DNA of 5,092 bases from an uncultured Eubacteriales bacterium (GTDB lineage: Bacteria > Bacillota > Clostridia > Oscillospirales > Acutalibacteraceae), in contig CAKTTT010000168.1 in the NCBI GenBank assembly GCA_934615635.1, positions 1 through 5,092 of the forward strand, written 5' to 3'. Made by a program: the position numbers and the translations under genes. Below the pieces are notes generated by a model. That model had not been told where the DNA came from. It did no database searches and was given only the letters and a program-made list of their open reading frames with translations. Below, in pieces: positions 1-5,092 of the stretch. The first letter of the stretch is position 1. Every line of letters starts with the position of its first letter.

Positions 1-1375
1 GGGCGGCCACGGCCACGTTGGCCGCGATCATGAACTGCTCGATCATGCCCTCCGCCTCCCCTGTCACCCGGGGAAATATCGCCGCCGGCGCTCCCTGCTC
101 ATCCAGGAGAAACTGGGCCTCCGTGCTGATCAGATCCATGGTGCCCCGGGCCTCTCCGTCCGCTTTCAGCTTGGCGGCCAGTTTGCGCATGACCTTCAGC
201 GGCTTTTCCACCGGGCGGTACTTGGCGCGGATCTCCCCGTCGGCTACCCCTTCAAACAACTCGTTGATCTCGCCGTATACCCCTCTTACCTTGGAACGGA
301 TCACCGATTTCACCAGGCGGGCCTTTTGAAACTGAAATTTCCCGTCATAATACAGCAGCGCGGACAGGGTCAGCTTGTCCGTGTCCGGATGGAGAGAGCA
401 TATCCCGTTGGATAATGCCGGCGGCAGCATGGGGATGACCCGGTCGGCGAAATACACTGACGTGCCCCGCAGCCGCGCCTCCCTGTCCAGCGGGCTCTGG
501 GCTTTAACATAATGGGAGACGTCGGCGATATGGACGCCCAGCACCCAGCCGCCCTCCGGCCCCGGCTCCAGGGAAACGGCATCGTCCAGATCCTTGGCGT
601 CCCGTCCGTCGATGGTGAACACCAGCGCATCCCGGAAATCCTCCCGGCCCTGGAGCTCCTGCGCCGATACGCCGGCCTTCTCCAGCGACTGAGCCGCCGA
701 CAGCACATCCTCCGGGAAGACGGAGGGAATCCCCATGCTGTCCACAATGGCGTCGGCGCATACTTTGGCGCTGTCGGCGCTGCCGTATATCGTCACGATG
801 GAGGCCGTCAGCTCCCCCTCCTTCCATTGGACGGAAAACCGCACCTTGTCCCCCGGTCGGGCATCCCCCAAGGTGGATTTCCTCACCCGGACAGGATAGC
901 GGATGGCGGCATCCGGCGCCACGCTGCAGCGCCCTTCCTCCTTCGGCAGCAGACGGCCCACATACAGCCGCGGGCCCTCCTCCTCCACGGCGATGACCGC
1001 GCCCTGCGGGCCGCGTTCATCCGGCGCGCCCTCCCGGATGCGCACGGTATCCCCAGGCAGGGCGTCCTTCAGATAACGGCCGGGAATAAAACAATCCGGT
1101 CCGCCGTCCTCCATCCGGGCAAAAGCGAAGCCCTTGGAGAGCGACAGGATCCTGCCCCTTTTTCCCTGCGCCGCCGACAAAGCGTATTTCCCCTTCTTAT
1201 TTCGGGTTATCCGCCCCTCCGCCTCCATCCTCTGCAGGGCGAGCAGCGCCGCCGGACGGTCCGCCTTTTTGATCTTCATGCCGGCAAGCAGCGCGTCCGC
1301 CGATTGCGCCCTGTCGGCGCGGAGCAACAGCCGCTCAATTTTCTGCCGGTAGAAGCTTTCGTTTTTCATCCGCAT
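1..1375 (-). CDS. rnr: RNase R, 3'-5' exoribonuclease (3' end of gene beyond window)
   Basis: RNase R degrades structured RNA processively from the 3' end and takes part in RNA turnover and quality control in the cytoplasm. The first 458 codons are visible. Residues about 15-66 resemble the N-terminal winged-helix domain. Residues about 70-200 are two cold-shock (OB) domains. The RNB catalytic domain starts near 245. The metal-binding signature IDGRDAKDLDDAV covers 255-267, and D256, D262, D264 and D265 have the same spacing as the four catalytic Asp of E. coli RNase II (201, 207, 209, 210). GVHIADVSHYV (280-290) and the RGTSVYFADRVIPMLPPAL block (303-321) are further RNB hallmarks. The end of RNB and the C-terminal S1 domain are missing only because the window ends; family members run to roughly 700-800 residues. 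ATG at 1375 is chosen over ATG at 1369 because AGGAG lies 7 bases before it. It follows secG, as in many Firmicutes, but a terminator lies between them. No frameshift or lost catalytic residue is seen. Confidence 0.95.
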   Translation of the reverse strand, partial: MRMKNESFYRQKIERLLLRADRAQSADALLAGMKIKKADRPAALLALQRMEAEGRITRNKKGKYALSAAQGKRGRILSLSKGFAFARMEDGGPDCFIPGRYLKDALPGDTVRIREGAPDERGPQGAVIAVEEEGPRLYVGRLLPKEEGRCSVAPDAAIRYPVRVRKSTLGDARPGDKVRFSVQWKEGELTASIVTIYGSADSAKVCADAIVDSMGIPSVFPEDVLSAAQSLEKAGVSAQELQGREDFRDALVFTIDGRDAKDLDDAVSLEPGPEGGWVLGVHIADVSHYVKAQSPLDREARLRGTSVYFADRVIPMLPPALSNGICSLHPDTDKLTLSALLYYDGKFQFQKARLVKSVIRSKVRGVYGEINELFEGVADGEIRAKYRPVEKPLKVMRKLAAKLKADGEARGTMDLISTEAQFLLDEQGAPAAIFPRVTGEAEGMIEQFMIAANVAVAA

Positions 1376-1382
1376 ATGCATT

Positions 1383-1387
1383 CTCCT
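1383..1387 (-). promoter_or_regulatory. Ribosome binding site of rnr
   Basis: AGGAG within an AAAAGGAGAA stretch on the minus strand, 7 bases before ATG 1375 and 13 before the next in-frame ATG at 1369. The spacing decides the start in favour of 1375. Confidence 0.8.
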
Positions 1388-1449
1388 TTTGACATCCTAT
1401 CCTCAGTATGTCCAAAGACCGTCGTTTTTCTCTGTCAAAGCCTGTCTTC

Positions 1450-1458
1450 ATCCTAACA
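1450..1458 (-). promoter_or_regulatory. Weak candidate extended -10 promoter for rnr
   Basis: The minus strand reads TGTTAGGAT, a TG-n extended -10 with 4 of 6 matches to TATAAT. No good -35 stands at 17 bases (TTTCTT). Initiation near 1443 would give rnr its own transcript downstream of the secG terminator. A perfect TTGACA on the minus strand at 1438-1433 lies nearby but has no acceptable -10 at 16-19 bases. This is inference from motif matching only. Confidence 0.2.
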
Positions 1459-1467
1459 CAACAGACG

Positions 1468-1499
1468 AAAAAAAGAAAGCCGTCCTTTTGGGTGCCGGC
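1468..1499 (-). terminator. Possible second, weak terminator or attenuator in the rnr leader
   Basis: On the minus strand a GGACGGC arm runs into TTTCTTTTTTT. Its local partner is poor: GCCG (1499-1496) pairs with CGGC (1482-1479), with an internal loop and a possible CC/GG pair above. The ACGGCTTT of this arm (1483-1476) is identical to the end of the secG terminator's 3' arm, so it could also pair with that terminator's upstream arm AAAGCCGT (1557-1550). This could be a tandem terminator or a chance similarity. Confidence 0.25.
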
Positions 1500-1520
1500 C
1501 GGGTTCACTCCACTGCATGA

Positions 1521-1557
1521 GAAAAAGCCGTTCTCCGCAGCTTGGGAGAACGGCTTT
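1521..1557 (-). terminator. Intrinsic terminator after secG
   Basis: A perfect 13-bp stem (1545-1557 with 1524-1536: AAAGCCGTTCTCC and its complement) closes an 8-base loop. On the minus strand it ends in five T followed by CTC. It begins 24 bases after the secG stop codon, a normal position for a rho-independent terminator. The same palindrome with five A on the other side has no plus-strand T-run, so it acts in the secG direction. Confidence 0.9.
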
Positions 1558-1581
1558 GGCAGCTCTATCCGTCAGTAGCAT

Positions 1582-1827
1582 TCAGGTGAACTTGGTAATC
1601 AGCATACCAATGAAAACCAGAACGAAAAAGGTGATCGCGATGACCTTGGTATACTTGGCCAGCTTGGCATCCAGGGTGCGGGCCTTGCCCTTTTCCATAA
1701 AGCTGTCCGCGGCGCCCGAAATCGCGCCCAGATTGGCCTGACGGCCTTCCTGCAGCAGCACCACGCCGATAATGATCAAGGAAAAGACGATCAAAACGAT
1801 CCCAATGATAATCTCCCAAACAGACAT
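1582..1827 (-). CDS. secG: SecG, small subunit of the SecYEG protein translocase
   Basis: SecG is the non-essential small membrane subunit that helps SecA-driven export through SecYE. The 81-residue product has the family layout. One membrane helix spans about residues 4-26 (EIIIGIVLIVFSLIIIGVVL). A conserved cytoplasmic loop starts with LLQEG and contains a Gly/Ala-rich AISGAADSF stretch and basic residues (EKGKARTLDAKLAKYTK). A second helix spans about 52-78, with the C-terminus at KFT. The length is usual for Firmicutes. The start is ATG 1827: GGAGG lies 7 bases before it. The in-frame ATG at 1854 would add nine residues (MNELSGGNF), would place that ribosome site inside the gene, and is not typical of SecG. 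The gene has a candidate promoter upstream and its own terminator downstream, so it can be a single-gene transcript, with rnr reached by readthrough or from its own promoter. Confidence 0.95.
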   Translation of the reverse strand: MSVWEIIIGIVLIVFSLIIIGVVLLQEGRQANLGAISGAADSFMEKGKARTLDAKLAKYTKVIAITFFVLVFIGMLITKFT

Positions 1828-1834
1828 GAAGTTC

Positions 1835-1839
1835 CCTCC
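1835..1839 (-). promoter_or_regulatory. Ribosome binding site of secG
   Basis: GGAGG on the minus strand, 7 bases before ATG 1827. It rules against the longer in-frame start at 1854. Confidence 0.85.
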
Positions 1840-1865
1840 GCTCAACTCATTCAATCGTATTTATT

Positions 1866-1894
1866 AAGATACCACAGCCTGGGGAAAAATGCAA
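1866..1894 (-). promoter_or_regulatory. Candidate secG promoter with extended -10
   Basis: On the minus strand TTGCAT (1894-1889; three of six matches to TTGACA) is followed after 17 bases by TATCTT (1871-1866; four of six matches to TATAAT). TG-G stands directly before it, giving an extended -10. Initiation would be near 1859, leaving a leader of about 30 bases before secG. The -35 lies inside the dyad at 1882-1912. Predicted from motifs only. Confidence 0.45.
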
Positions 1895-1912
1895 GAAGTT
1901 TTCATTTTTCCC
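1882..1912. promoter_or_regulatory. Perfect inverted repeat overlapping the secG -35: possible operator
   Basis: GGGAAAAATG (1882-1891) and CATTTTTCCC (1903-1912) are exact reverse complements around an 11-base centre. Half-site centres are 21 bp apart, two helical turns, which suits a dimeric regulator. The right edge of the secG promoter candidate lies inside it. It could also be an RNA hairpin in transcripts arriving from the topoisomerase operon. Neither strand has a T-run typical of a terminator straight after the stem, although the plus strand reads TTTT after it. No regulator family is recognised. Confidence 0.45.
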
Positions 1913-2008
1913 TTTTCCAGAGCAATTTTTTCGCCCTTTCATGCATGACGGCGCAAAAGGCGGGTATGATAAGTCCGGCGCGAGATACGATTATTGCGTT
2001 TGCTGTAT

Positions 2009-2064
2009 CCGCTGCCGGAACCGCTATCGTACGGGTTACACTCCGTCCGGCAGCGGTTTTTTTT
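2009..2064 (+). terminator. Intrinsic terminator in plus orientation, with no plus-strand gene before it
   Basis: An exact 11-bp GC-rich stem (CCGCTGCCGGA at 2009-2019 with 2046-2056) closes a 26-base loop and is followed by eight T on the plus strand. On the minus strand, in which all genes run, the hairpin is preceded by eight A and followed by ATACAGC, so it lacks the T-run needed to end the topoisomerase transcript, whose last stop codon lies 31 bases upstream. The loop can form a smaller hairpin (ACGG 2031-2034 with CCGT 2043-2046) that competes with one pair of the main stem. It may bound an antisense or small RNA, or act as a 3'-end stabilising hairpin for the parC-like mRNA. Confidence 0.65.
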
Positions 2065-2087
2065 GCCTGCGCCGGGATGCCGCGCGG

Positions 2088-4334
2088 CTATTCCAACGTC
2101 AGCTGCTCCCCGATATCCTCCGCCAAGGGCATAGCGCCCGCCGCTGGCAGCGATTTGGTGCGGTAACGGTTGGCCTTGCTCACCATTTCCTCCCTAAAGG
2201 GCAGCACCTCCTTGAGACGATGGTTGCCCTTGAGGGTCATCACCTGCACGCCGATGGTATTCCGGGTGGATTTGGTGGACACCGCGCCGGTGTGCATGAC
2301 CAGCATACGGCCGGAGGTGGAGCGCAGCAGGAACTCCCCGTCTTCAGAGATATGATACACCGCCGCCAGGGGAGATTTATCGGAATAGGCACCCACCAGC
2401 TTGCGGCGATTGGTCTTGGTGGCGTAAGCGGACAGCTCCACCTTGGCCGCCTTGCCGTTTTCAAAGAAGAAAAGCAGATAACCGGTGTAATCGGCGGTCA
2501 CCACCATGTAAACGGCGTTTTCCCCCTCGTCGAAGCCCAGCTTGGAGGCTACATAATCCCCCAGGACGCTGGCCTTGGTGTCCGCGAAATCCGACGCCTT
2601 GGCCTTGTAGACCGTGGCCTTATCGGTGAAGAAGAGCAGATCGCGGTTGTTGCCCGCCTCCACCGTCTGCACAATCCGGTCTCCCTCTTTGAGCTTGTGC
2701 TCGCCGCTCATCCGCAGGGATTGCGGGGTGATCTTTTTAAAATACCCCTCCGCGGTGAAGAACAGGGTGCAGGGATAATCGGGAATCTCCTCCTCCGCCT
2801 CGGCCGCCGCCTCCTCAATCTCAGAGGCGTAGATCAGCCGGCTGCGACGGGGCTGCCCGTATTTTTTGCCGATCTCCTGCAGCTCGCCGATGATGATTCC
2901 CCGTATGCGGGCCGCGCTTTTCAGGATGGCCTCCATCTCGGCGATGTCCCGCTCCAGCTTGCTGATCTCCTCGGTGCGTTTGAGAATGTATTCCCGGTTC
3001 AGGTGACGCAGCTTGATCTCCGCCACATAATCCGCCTGGATCTTGTCGATGCCGAACCCGATCATCAGGTTCGGAACCACCTCTTCCTCCTCCTCGGTGG
3101 ACCGGATGATGTGGATGGCCTTGTCGATATCCAGCAGAATCTTTTCCAATCCCTTGAGCAGATGCAGCTTGTCCTTGGCCCGGGCCAGATCAAAATACAC
3201 CCGCCGCCGGACGCATTCCATCCGGAAGGCGATCCACTCATCCAGAATATCCCGCACGCCCATCACCCGGGGCACACCCGCGATAAGGATGTTGAAGTTG
3301 CAGGAGAAGCTGTCCTGCAGCGGCGTCATGGCGAACAAGCGGTTCATCAGCTTGTCCGGATCCACTCCCCGCTTGAGATCGATGGTGATCTTCAGGCCGT
3401 CCAGCCCGATCTCATTGCGCACGTCGGAAATTTCCCGGATCTTCCCGGTTTTCACCAGCTCGGTCATCTTGGCGATGATCGCTTCCACCGTGGTGGTGGA
3501 AGGAATCTGGGTGATGTCGATGCAGTTGGCTTCCTTATCGTAGGTATAGACCGACCGGACGCGGACGCTGCCCCGGCCGGTGCGGTAAATCTTCTCCAGC
3601 TCCGCCCGGTCGTAAATGATCAGCCCGCCGCCGGGAAAATCCGGGGCCTTGAGCGTCTCCGCAATGTCATGCTCGCTGTTTTTCATCAAGGCGATGGTGG
3701 TGTCGCAGACCTCCTGCAGATTGAAGGAGCAGATATTGCTGGCCATCCCAACGGCGATACCCATGTTGTTGTTGACCAAAATGGTGGGAAACCCCACCGG
3801 CAGCAGGGTCGGCTCCTTCATGGTGGCGTCGTAGTTGTCCACAAAATCCACCGTGTCCTTGTCGATATCCCGGAACAGCTCCCCCGCGATGGGATCCAGC
3901 TTGGCCTCGGTATACCGGGAAGCCGCGTATTCCATATCGCTGGAATAGGCCCGGCCGAAGTTGCCCTTGGAATCCACAAAAGGATGCAGCAGCGCCTGAT
4001 AGCCCCGGGACAGCCGGACCATCGTCTCATAAATCGCCGCGTCGCCGTGAGGATTCAGCTTCATGGTAGCGCCCACGATGTTGGCGGATTTGGTCCGTGC
4101 TCCGGTCAGCAATCCCATCTTGTACATGGTGTACAGCAGCTTCCGGTGGGAGGGCTTGAAGCCGTCGATCTCCGGAATCGCCCGGGACATGATGACGCTC
4201 ATGGCGTAGGGCATATAGTTGGTTTCCAGCGTTTCGGTGATCCGCTGGCTCTCCACCAGACCCGCGCCCGCTATATGGGCGTTCTCCGGCAGCTTATCCA
4301 TCCCCGCCGCGCTTTTTTTCGTTTTCTTCGCCAA
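2088..4334 (-). CDS. parC: Type IIA DNA topoisomerase subunit A, topoisomerase IV-like
   Basis: This DNA-cleaving subunit makes the transient double-strand break through which a second duplex passes. The 748-residue protein has the winged-helix domain at about 30-165, with ETNYMPYAMSVIMSRAIPEIDG-type N-terminal sequence, NPHGDAA (94-100) and the catalytic tyrosine Y141 in AASRYTEAKL. The tower region follows, with TLLPVGFPTILVNNNMGIAVGM (the intercalating Ile is probably I193), then a coiled-coil gate at about 375-500. A short C-terminal beta-pinwheel covers about 515-745, preceded by a Glu/Ala-rich linker (505-517). No GyrA box (QRRGGRG) is present, so a topoisomerase IV-like decatenase is favoured over gyrase. 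The start is TTG 4334, 10 bases after AAAGGA; an in-frame TGA lies 33 bases upstream of it, and ATG at codon 12 is the alternative. It is the third gene after the ParE-like subunit and a small membrane protein. The symbol is by analogy, as clostridial ParC-like proteins form their own branch. Confidence 0.9.
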   Translation of the reverse strand: MAKKTKKSAAGMDKLPENAHIAGAGLVESQRITETLETNYMPYAMSVIMSRAIPEIDGFKPSHRKLLYTMYKMGLLTGARTKSANIVGATMKLNPHGDAAIYETMVRLSRGYQALLHPFVDSKGNFGRAYSSDMEYAASRYTEAKLDPIAGELFRDIDKDTVDFVDNYDATMKEPTLLPVGFPTILVNNNMGIAVGMASNICSFNLQEVCDTTIALMKNSEHDIAETLKAPDFPGGGLIIYDRAELEKIYRTGRGSVRVRSVYTYDKEANCIDITQIPSTTTVEAIIAKMTELVKTGKIREISDVRNEIGLDGLKITIDLKRGVDPDKLMNRLFAMTPLQDSFSCNFNILIAGVPRVMGVRDILDEWIAFRMECVRRRVYFDLARAKDKLHLLKGLEKILLDIDKAIHIIRSTEEEEEVVPNLMIGFGIDKIQADYVAEIKLRHLNREYILKRTEEISKLERDIAEMEAILKSAARIRGIIIGELQEIGKKYGQPRRSRLIYASEIEEAAAEAEEEIPDYPCTLFFTAEGYFKKITPQSLRMSGEHKLKEGDRIVQTVEAGNNRDLLFFTDKATVYKAKASDFADTKASVLGDYVASKLGFDEGENAVYMVVTADYTGYLLFFFENGKAAKVELSAYATKTNRRKLVGAYSDKSPLAAVYHISEDGEFLLRSTSGRMLVMHTGAVSTKSTRNTIGVQVMTLKGNHRLKEVLPFREEMVSKANRYRTKSLPAAGAMPLAEDIGEQLTLE

Positions 4335-4344
4335 CGCTTTTCGA

Positions 4345-4350
4345 TCCTTT
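4345..4350 (-). promoter_or_regulatory. Ribosome binding site of the subunit A gene
   Basis: AAAGGA on the minus strand, 10 bases before TTG 4334. The spacing is slightly long but acceptable. The ATG at codon 12 (about 4301) has only GGCGGGG directly before it, which is too close, so the TTG start is favoured. Confidence 0.5.
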
Positions 4351-4353
4351 CCC

Positions 4354-4379
4354 AGCCAACCACGTCAAGGTTGTTGGCT
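4354..4379 (-). promoter_or_regulatory. Hairpin in the leader of the subunit A gene, with an alternative pairing over its start codon
   Basis: On the minus strand AGCCAAC (4379-4373) pairs with GTTGGCT (4360-4354) around a 12-base loop, just before the AAAGGA ribosome site. There is no T-run after it, so it is not a terminator. The left arm's GCCAAC can instead pair with GTTGGC at 4335-4330, which contains the TTG start codon. The two pairings exclude each other. A role in translation is inference. Confidence 0.4.
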
Positions 4380-4396
4380 TTACAGTCGTTCGCCCT

Positions 4397-4597
4397 CTAT
4401 CGCGGTCCCGGTCCGCCCTTCCACAGATCCTCGTCCTGCCGGGAATCCGGGCCCCTTCCCTTTTTCCTCCGCTTGACATAAGAGGAAGCCGCCCAGATCA
4501 GACAGCCGGCCGCCGCCACCCCCACGGCGGTGAGCAGCACCCGCAGCATATCCGCCATTCCGGCGGACAGCGCCGCCGGCATTATCTCCATATTCAT
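4397..4597 (-). CDS. Hypothetical small single-helix membrane protein in the topoisomerase operon
   Basis: This 66-residue protein is not recognised. It has a short N-terminus with Met at 1, 3 and 6 and one hydrophobic segment at about 17-41 (LRVLLTAVGVAAAGCLIWAA). A strongly basic KRRKK (42-46) follows, then a hydrophilic, Gly/Pro-rich tail. The positive-inside rule suggests N-out, C-in. No signal-peptidase or lipobox site is evident. Its ATG shares one base with the TGA of the subunit B gene (TGATG), and no strong ribosome site precedes it, so translational coupling to subunit B is likely. The subunit A gene starts 62 bases after its stop. Tight packing on the coding strand argues for a real gene; no family or function can be assigned. 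A start at Met6 is possible but would have GGAG only three bases away. Confidence 0.6.
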   Translation of the reverse strand: MNMEIMPAALSAGMADMLRVLLTAVGVAAAGCLIWAASSYVKRRKKGRGPDSRQDEDLWKGGPGPR

Positions 4598-5092
4598 CAG
4601 CTCACATCCACCAGTTCCAGGTATTGACCGCCCTTTTCGGAAATGAAATCCTTCCGGCCGGAGAGATTGTCCCCCAGCAGCACGTCGAACATGATCTCGG
4701 TGGCGGCCGCATCCGCGGGCTCCACCTTCACCAGCCGCCGGGTGGCGGGGTTCATAGTGGTCATGGACATCATGTCCGGATCGTTTTCGCCCAGTCCCTT
4801 GGACCGCTGGATGGTATACTTGGCCTCTCCGATGGTTTTCAGGATATCCGCCTTCTCCTGCTCATTGTAAGCGAAATAGGTGTCTGTTTTGGTGTTGATC
4901 TCATACAGCGGCGTTTCCGCGATGAACACCAGCCCTTCCTCGATCAGGGTGGGAGTCAGCCGGTACAGCATCGTCAGGATCAGGGTGCGGATCTGGAAGC
5001 CGTCCACGTCGGCATCGGTGCAGATGATGACCTTGTTCCAGCGCAGCAGGCTCAGGTCAAAGGTGGCCAGATCCTTGTTGGCCTTGCTCTTG
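4597..5092 (-). CDS. parE: Type IIA DNA topoisomerase subunit B, topoisomerase IV-like (5' part beyond window)
   Basis: The ATPase/TOPRIM partner of subunit A. Only the last 165 codons are in the window; the frame stays open to the right edge. The TOPRIM metal-binding motif TDADVDG, with Asp codons at 5016, 5010 and 5004, is followed by FQIRTLILTMLYR, matching the GAHIRTLLLTFFYR block of GyrB/ParE. PLYEI, QRSKGLGENDPDMM and TTMNPATRRLVKV are the usual downstream family blocks. RKDFISEKGGQYLELVDVS matches the conserved C-terminal end, so the 3' end is intact. The family motif is normally KGLGEM; here it is KGLGEN. The TOPRIM Glu and the GHKL ATPase domain lie outside the window. A ParE-like rather than GyrB identity is inferred mainly from its subunit A neighbour lacking a GyrA box. 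The gene overlaps the small membrane protein gene by one base. Confidence 0.9.
   Translation of the reverse strand, partial: KSKANKDLATFDLSLLRWNKVIICTDADVDGFQIRTLILTMLYRLTPTLIEEGLVFIAETPLYEINTKTDTYFAYNEQEKADILKTIGEAKYTIQRSKGLGENDPDMMSMTTMNPATRRLVKVEPADAAATEIMFDVLLGDNLSGRKDFISEKGGQYLELVDVS

Noticed and set aside
370..827. Minus-strand open frames of 125 and 107 codons within rnr
   Set aside because: They are out-of-frame readings of rnr on the same strand, rich in Arg and Gly, and overlap its conserved catalytic region.
1433..1438. Perfect TTGACA on the minus strand upstream of rnr
   Set aside because: No acceptable -10 follows at 16-19 bases (TTGGAC, TGGACA). CATACT is 22 bases away, too far for a normal promoter.
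512..1456. 314-codon open frame on the plus strand opposite rnr
   Set aside because: It lies opposite the RNase R frame, which shows the RNB metal-binding motif. The translated product is Arg/Pro/His-rich low-complexity sequence with no family features, so it is a shadow of rnr.
1582..1854. Longer secG beginning at ATG 1854 (90 residues)
   Set aside because: The GGAGG ribosome site at 1839-1835 would lie inside the gene, and the extra MNELSGGNF is not a SecG-like N-terminus. ATG 1827 fits better.
1853..1992. AATCGTAT (1853-1860) and ATACGATT (1985-1992) as an 8-bp inverted repeat flanking the secG upstream region
   Set aside because: It is short, widely spaced and AT-rich, with no extension beyond eight bases. 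Chance occurrence is likely and there is no mobile-element gene nearby.
2009..2066. Possible tRNA, because GGTTACACTCC resembles a T-loop
   Set aside because: No cloverleaf forms: acceptor, D and anticodon stems are missing and the T-loop lacks the TTCRA core. The element is explained by the terminator hairpin.
1941..4481. Very long open frame of 846 codons on the plus strand opposite the subunit A gene
   Set aside because: It is antisense to a gene with an intact catalytic tyrosine and family motifs end to end. Its product is a His/Gly/Gln/Arg-rich mixture without any recognisable domain, as expected when a GC-rich gene is read on its complement. It also runs through the plus-strand terminator at 2009-2064.

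Overview
All four protein genes recognised in this window, plus one small hypothetical gene, lie on the minus strand. The window therefore reads from right to left. Gene content suggests a GC-rich member of the Firmicutes, probably class Clostridia. The evidence is the secG-rnr neighbourhood typical of Firmicutes, strong AGGAG/GGAGG ribosome binding sites, and a ParE/ParC-like topoisomerase pair of the type found in clostridia. This is inferred from motifs read by eye; no database was searched.

Right part (5092 to 2088): the 3' end of a type IIA topoisomerase subunit B gene (ParE-like, TOPRIM motif present) overlaps by one base a 66-codon gene for a small one-helix membrane protein. After 62 bases comes a complete 748-codon subunit A gene (ParC-like, catalytic Tyr141) that starts with TTG. 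Together the two large products would form an A2B2 DNA-cleaving, ATP-driven topoisomerase. Subunit A lacks a GyrA box, so a decatenase/relaxase of topoisomerase IV type is more likely than a supercoiling gyrase.

Middle (2087 to 1828): 260 bases without a convincing gene. They hold an intrinsic terminator that points the wrong way (plus strand), a perfect 10-bp dyad with an 11-base centre, and a candidate extended -10 promoter for secG that overlaps the dyad.

Left part (1827 to 1): secG, the small two-helix subunit of the SecYEG translocon, is followed 24 bases after its stop codon by a strong terminator. After a further leader comes rnr, encoding the exoribonuclease RNase R. Its first 458 codons are present and the rest lies beyond the left edge. 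The rnr leader (1376 to 1581) carries a possible second, weaker terminator and a weak promoter candidate.

No tRNA, rRNA, CRISPR array, insertion sequence or phage signature was seen. This is mostly a housekeeping region. The points worth a second look are the small membrane protein inside the topoisomerase operon, the unusual quinolone-region residues of subunit A, and the RNA and DNA structures in the three intergenic gaps.
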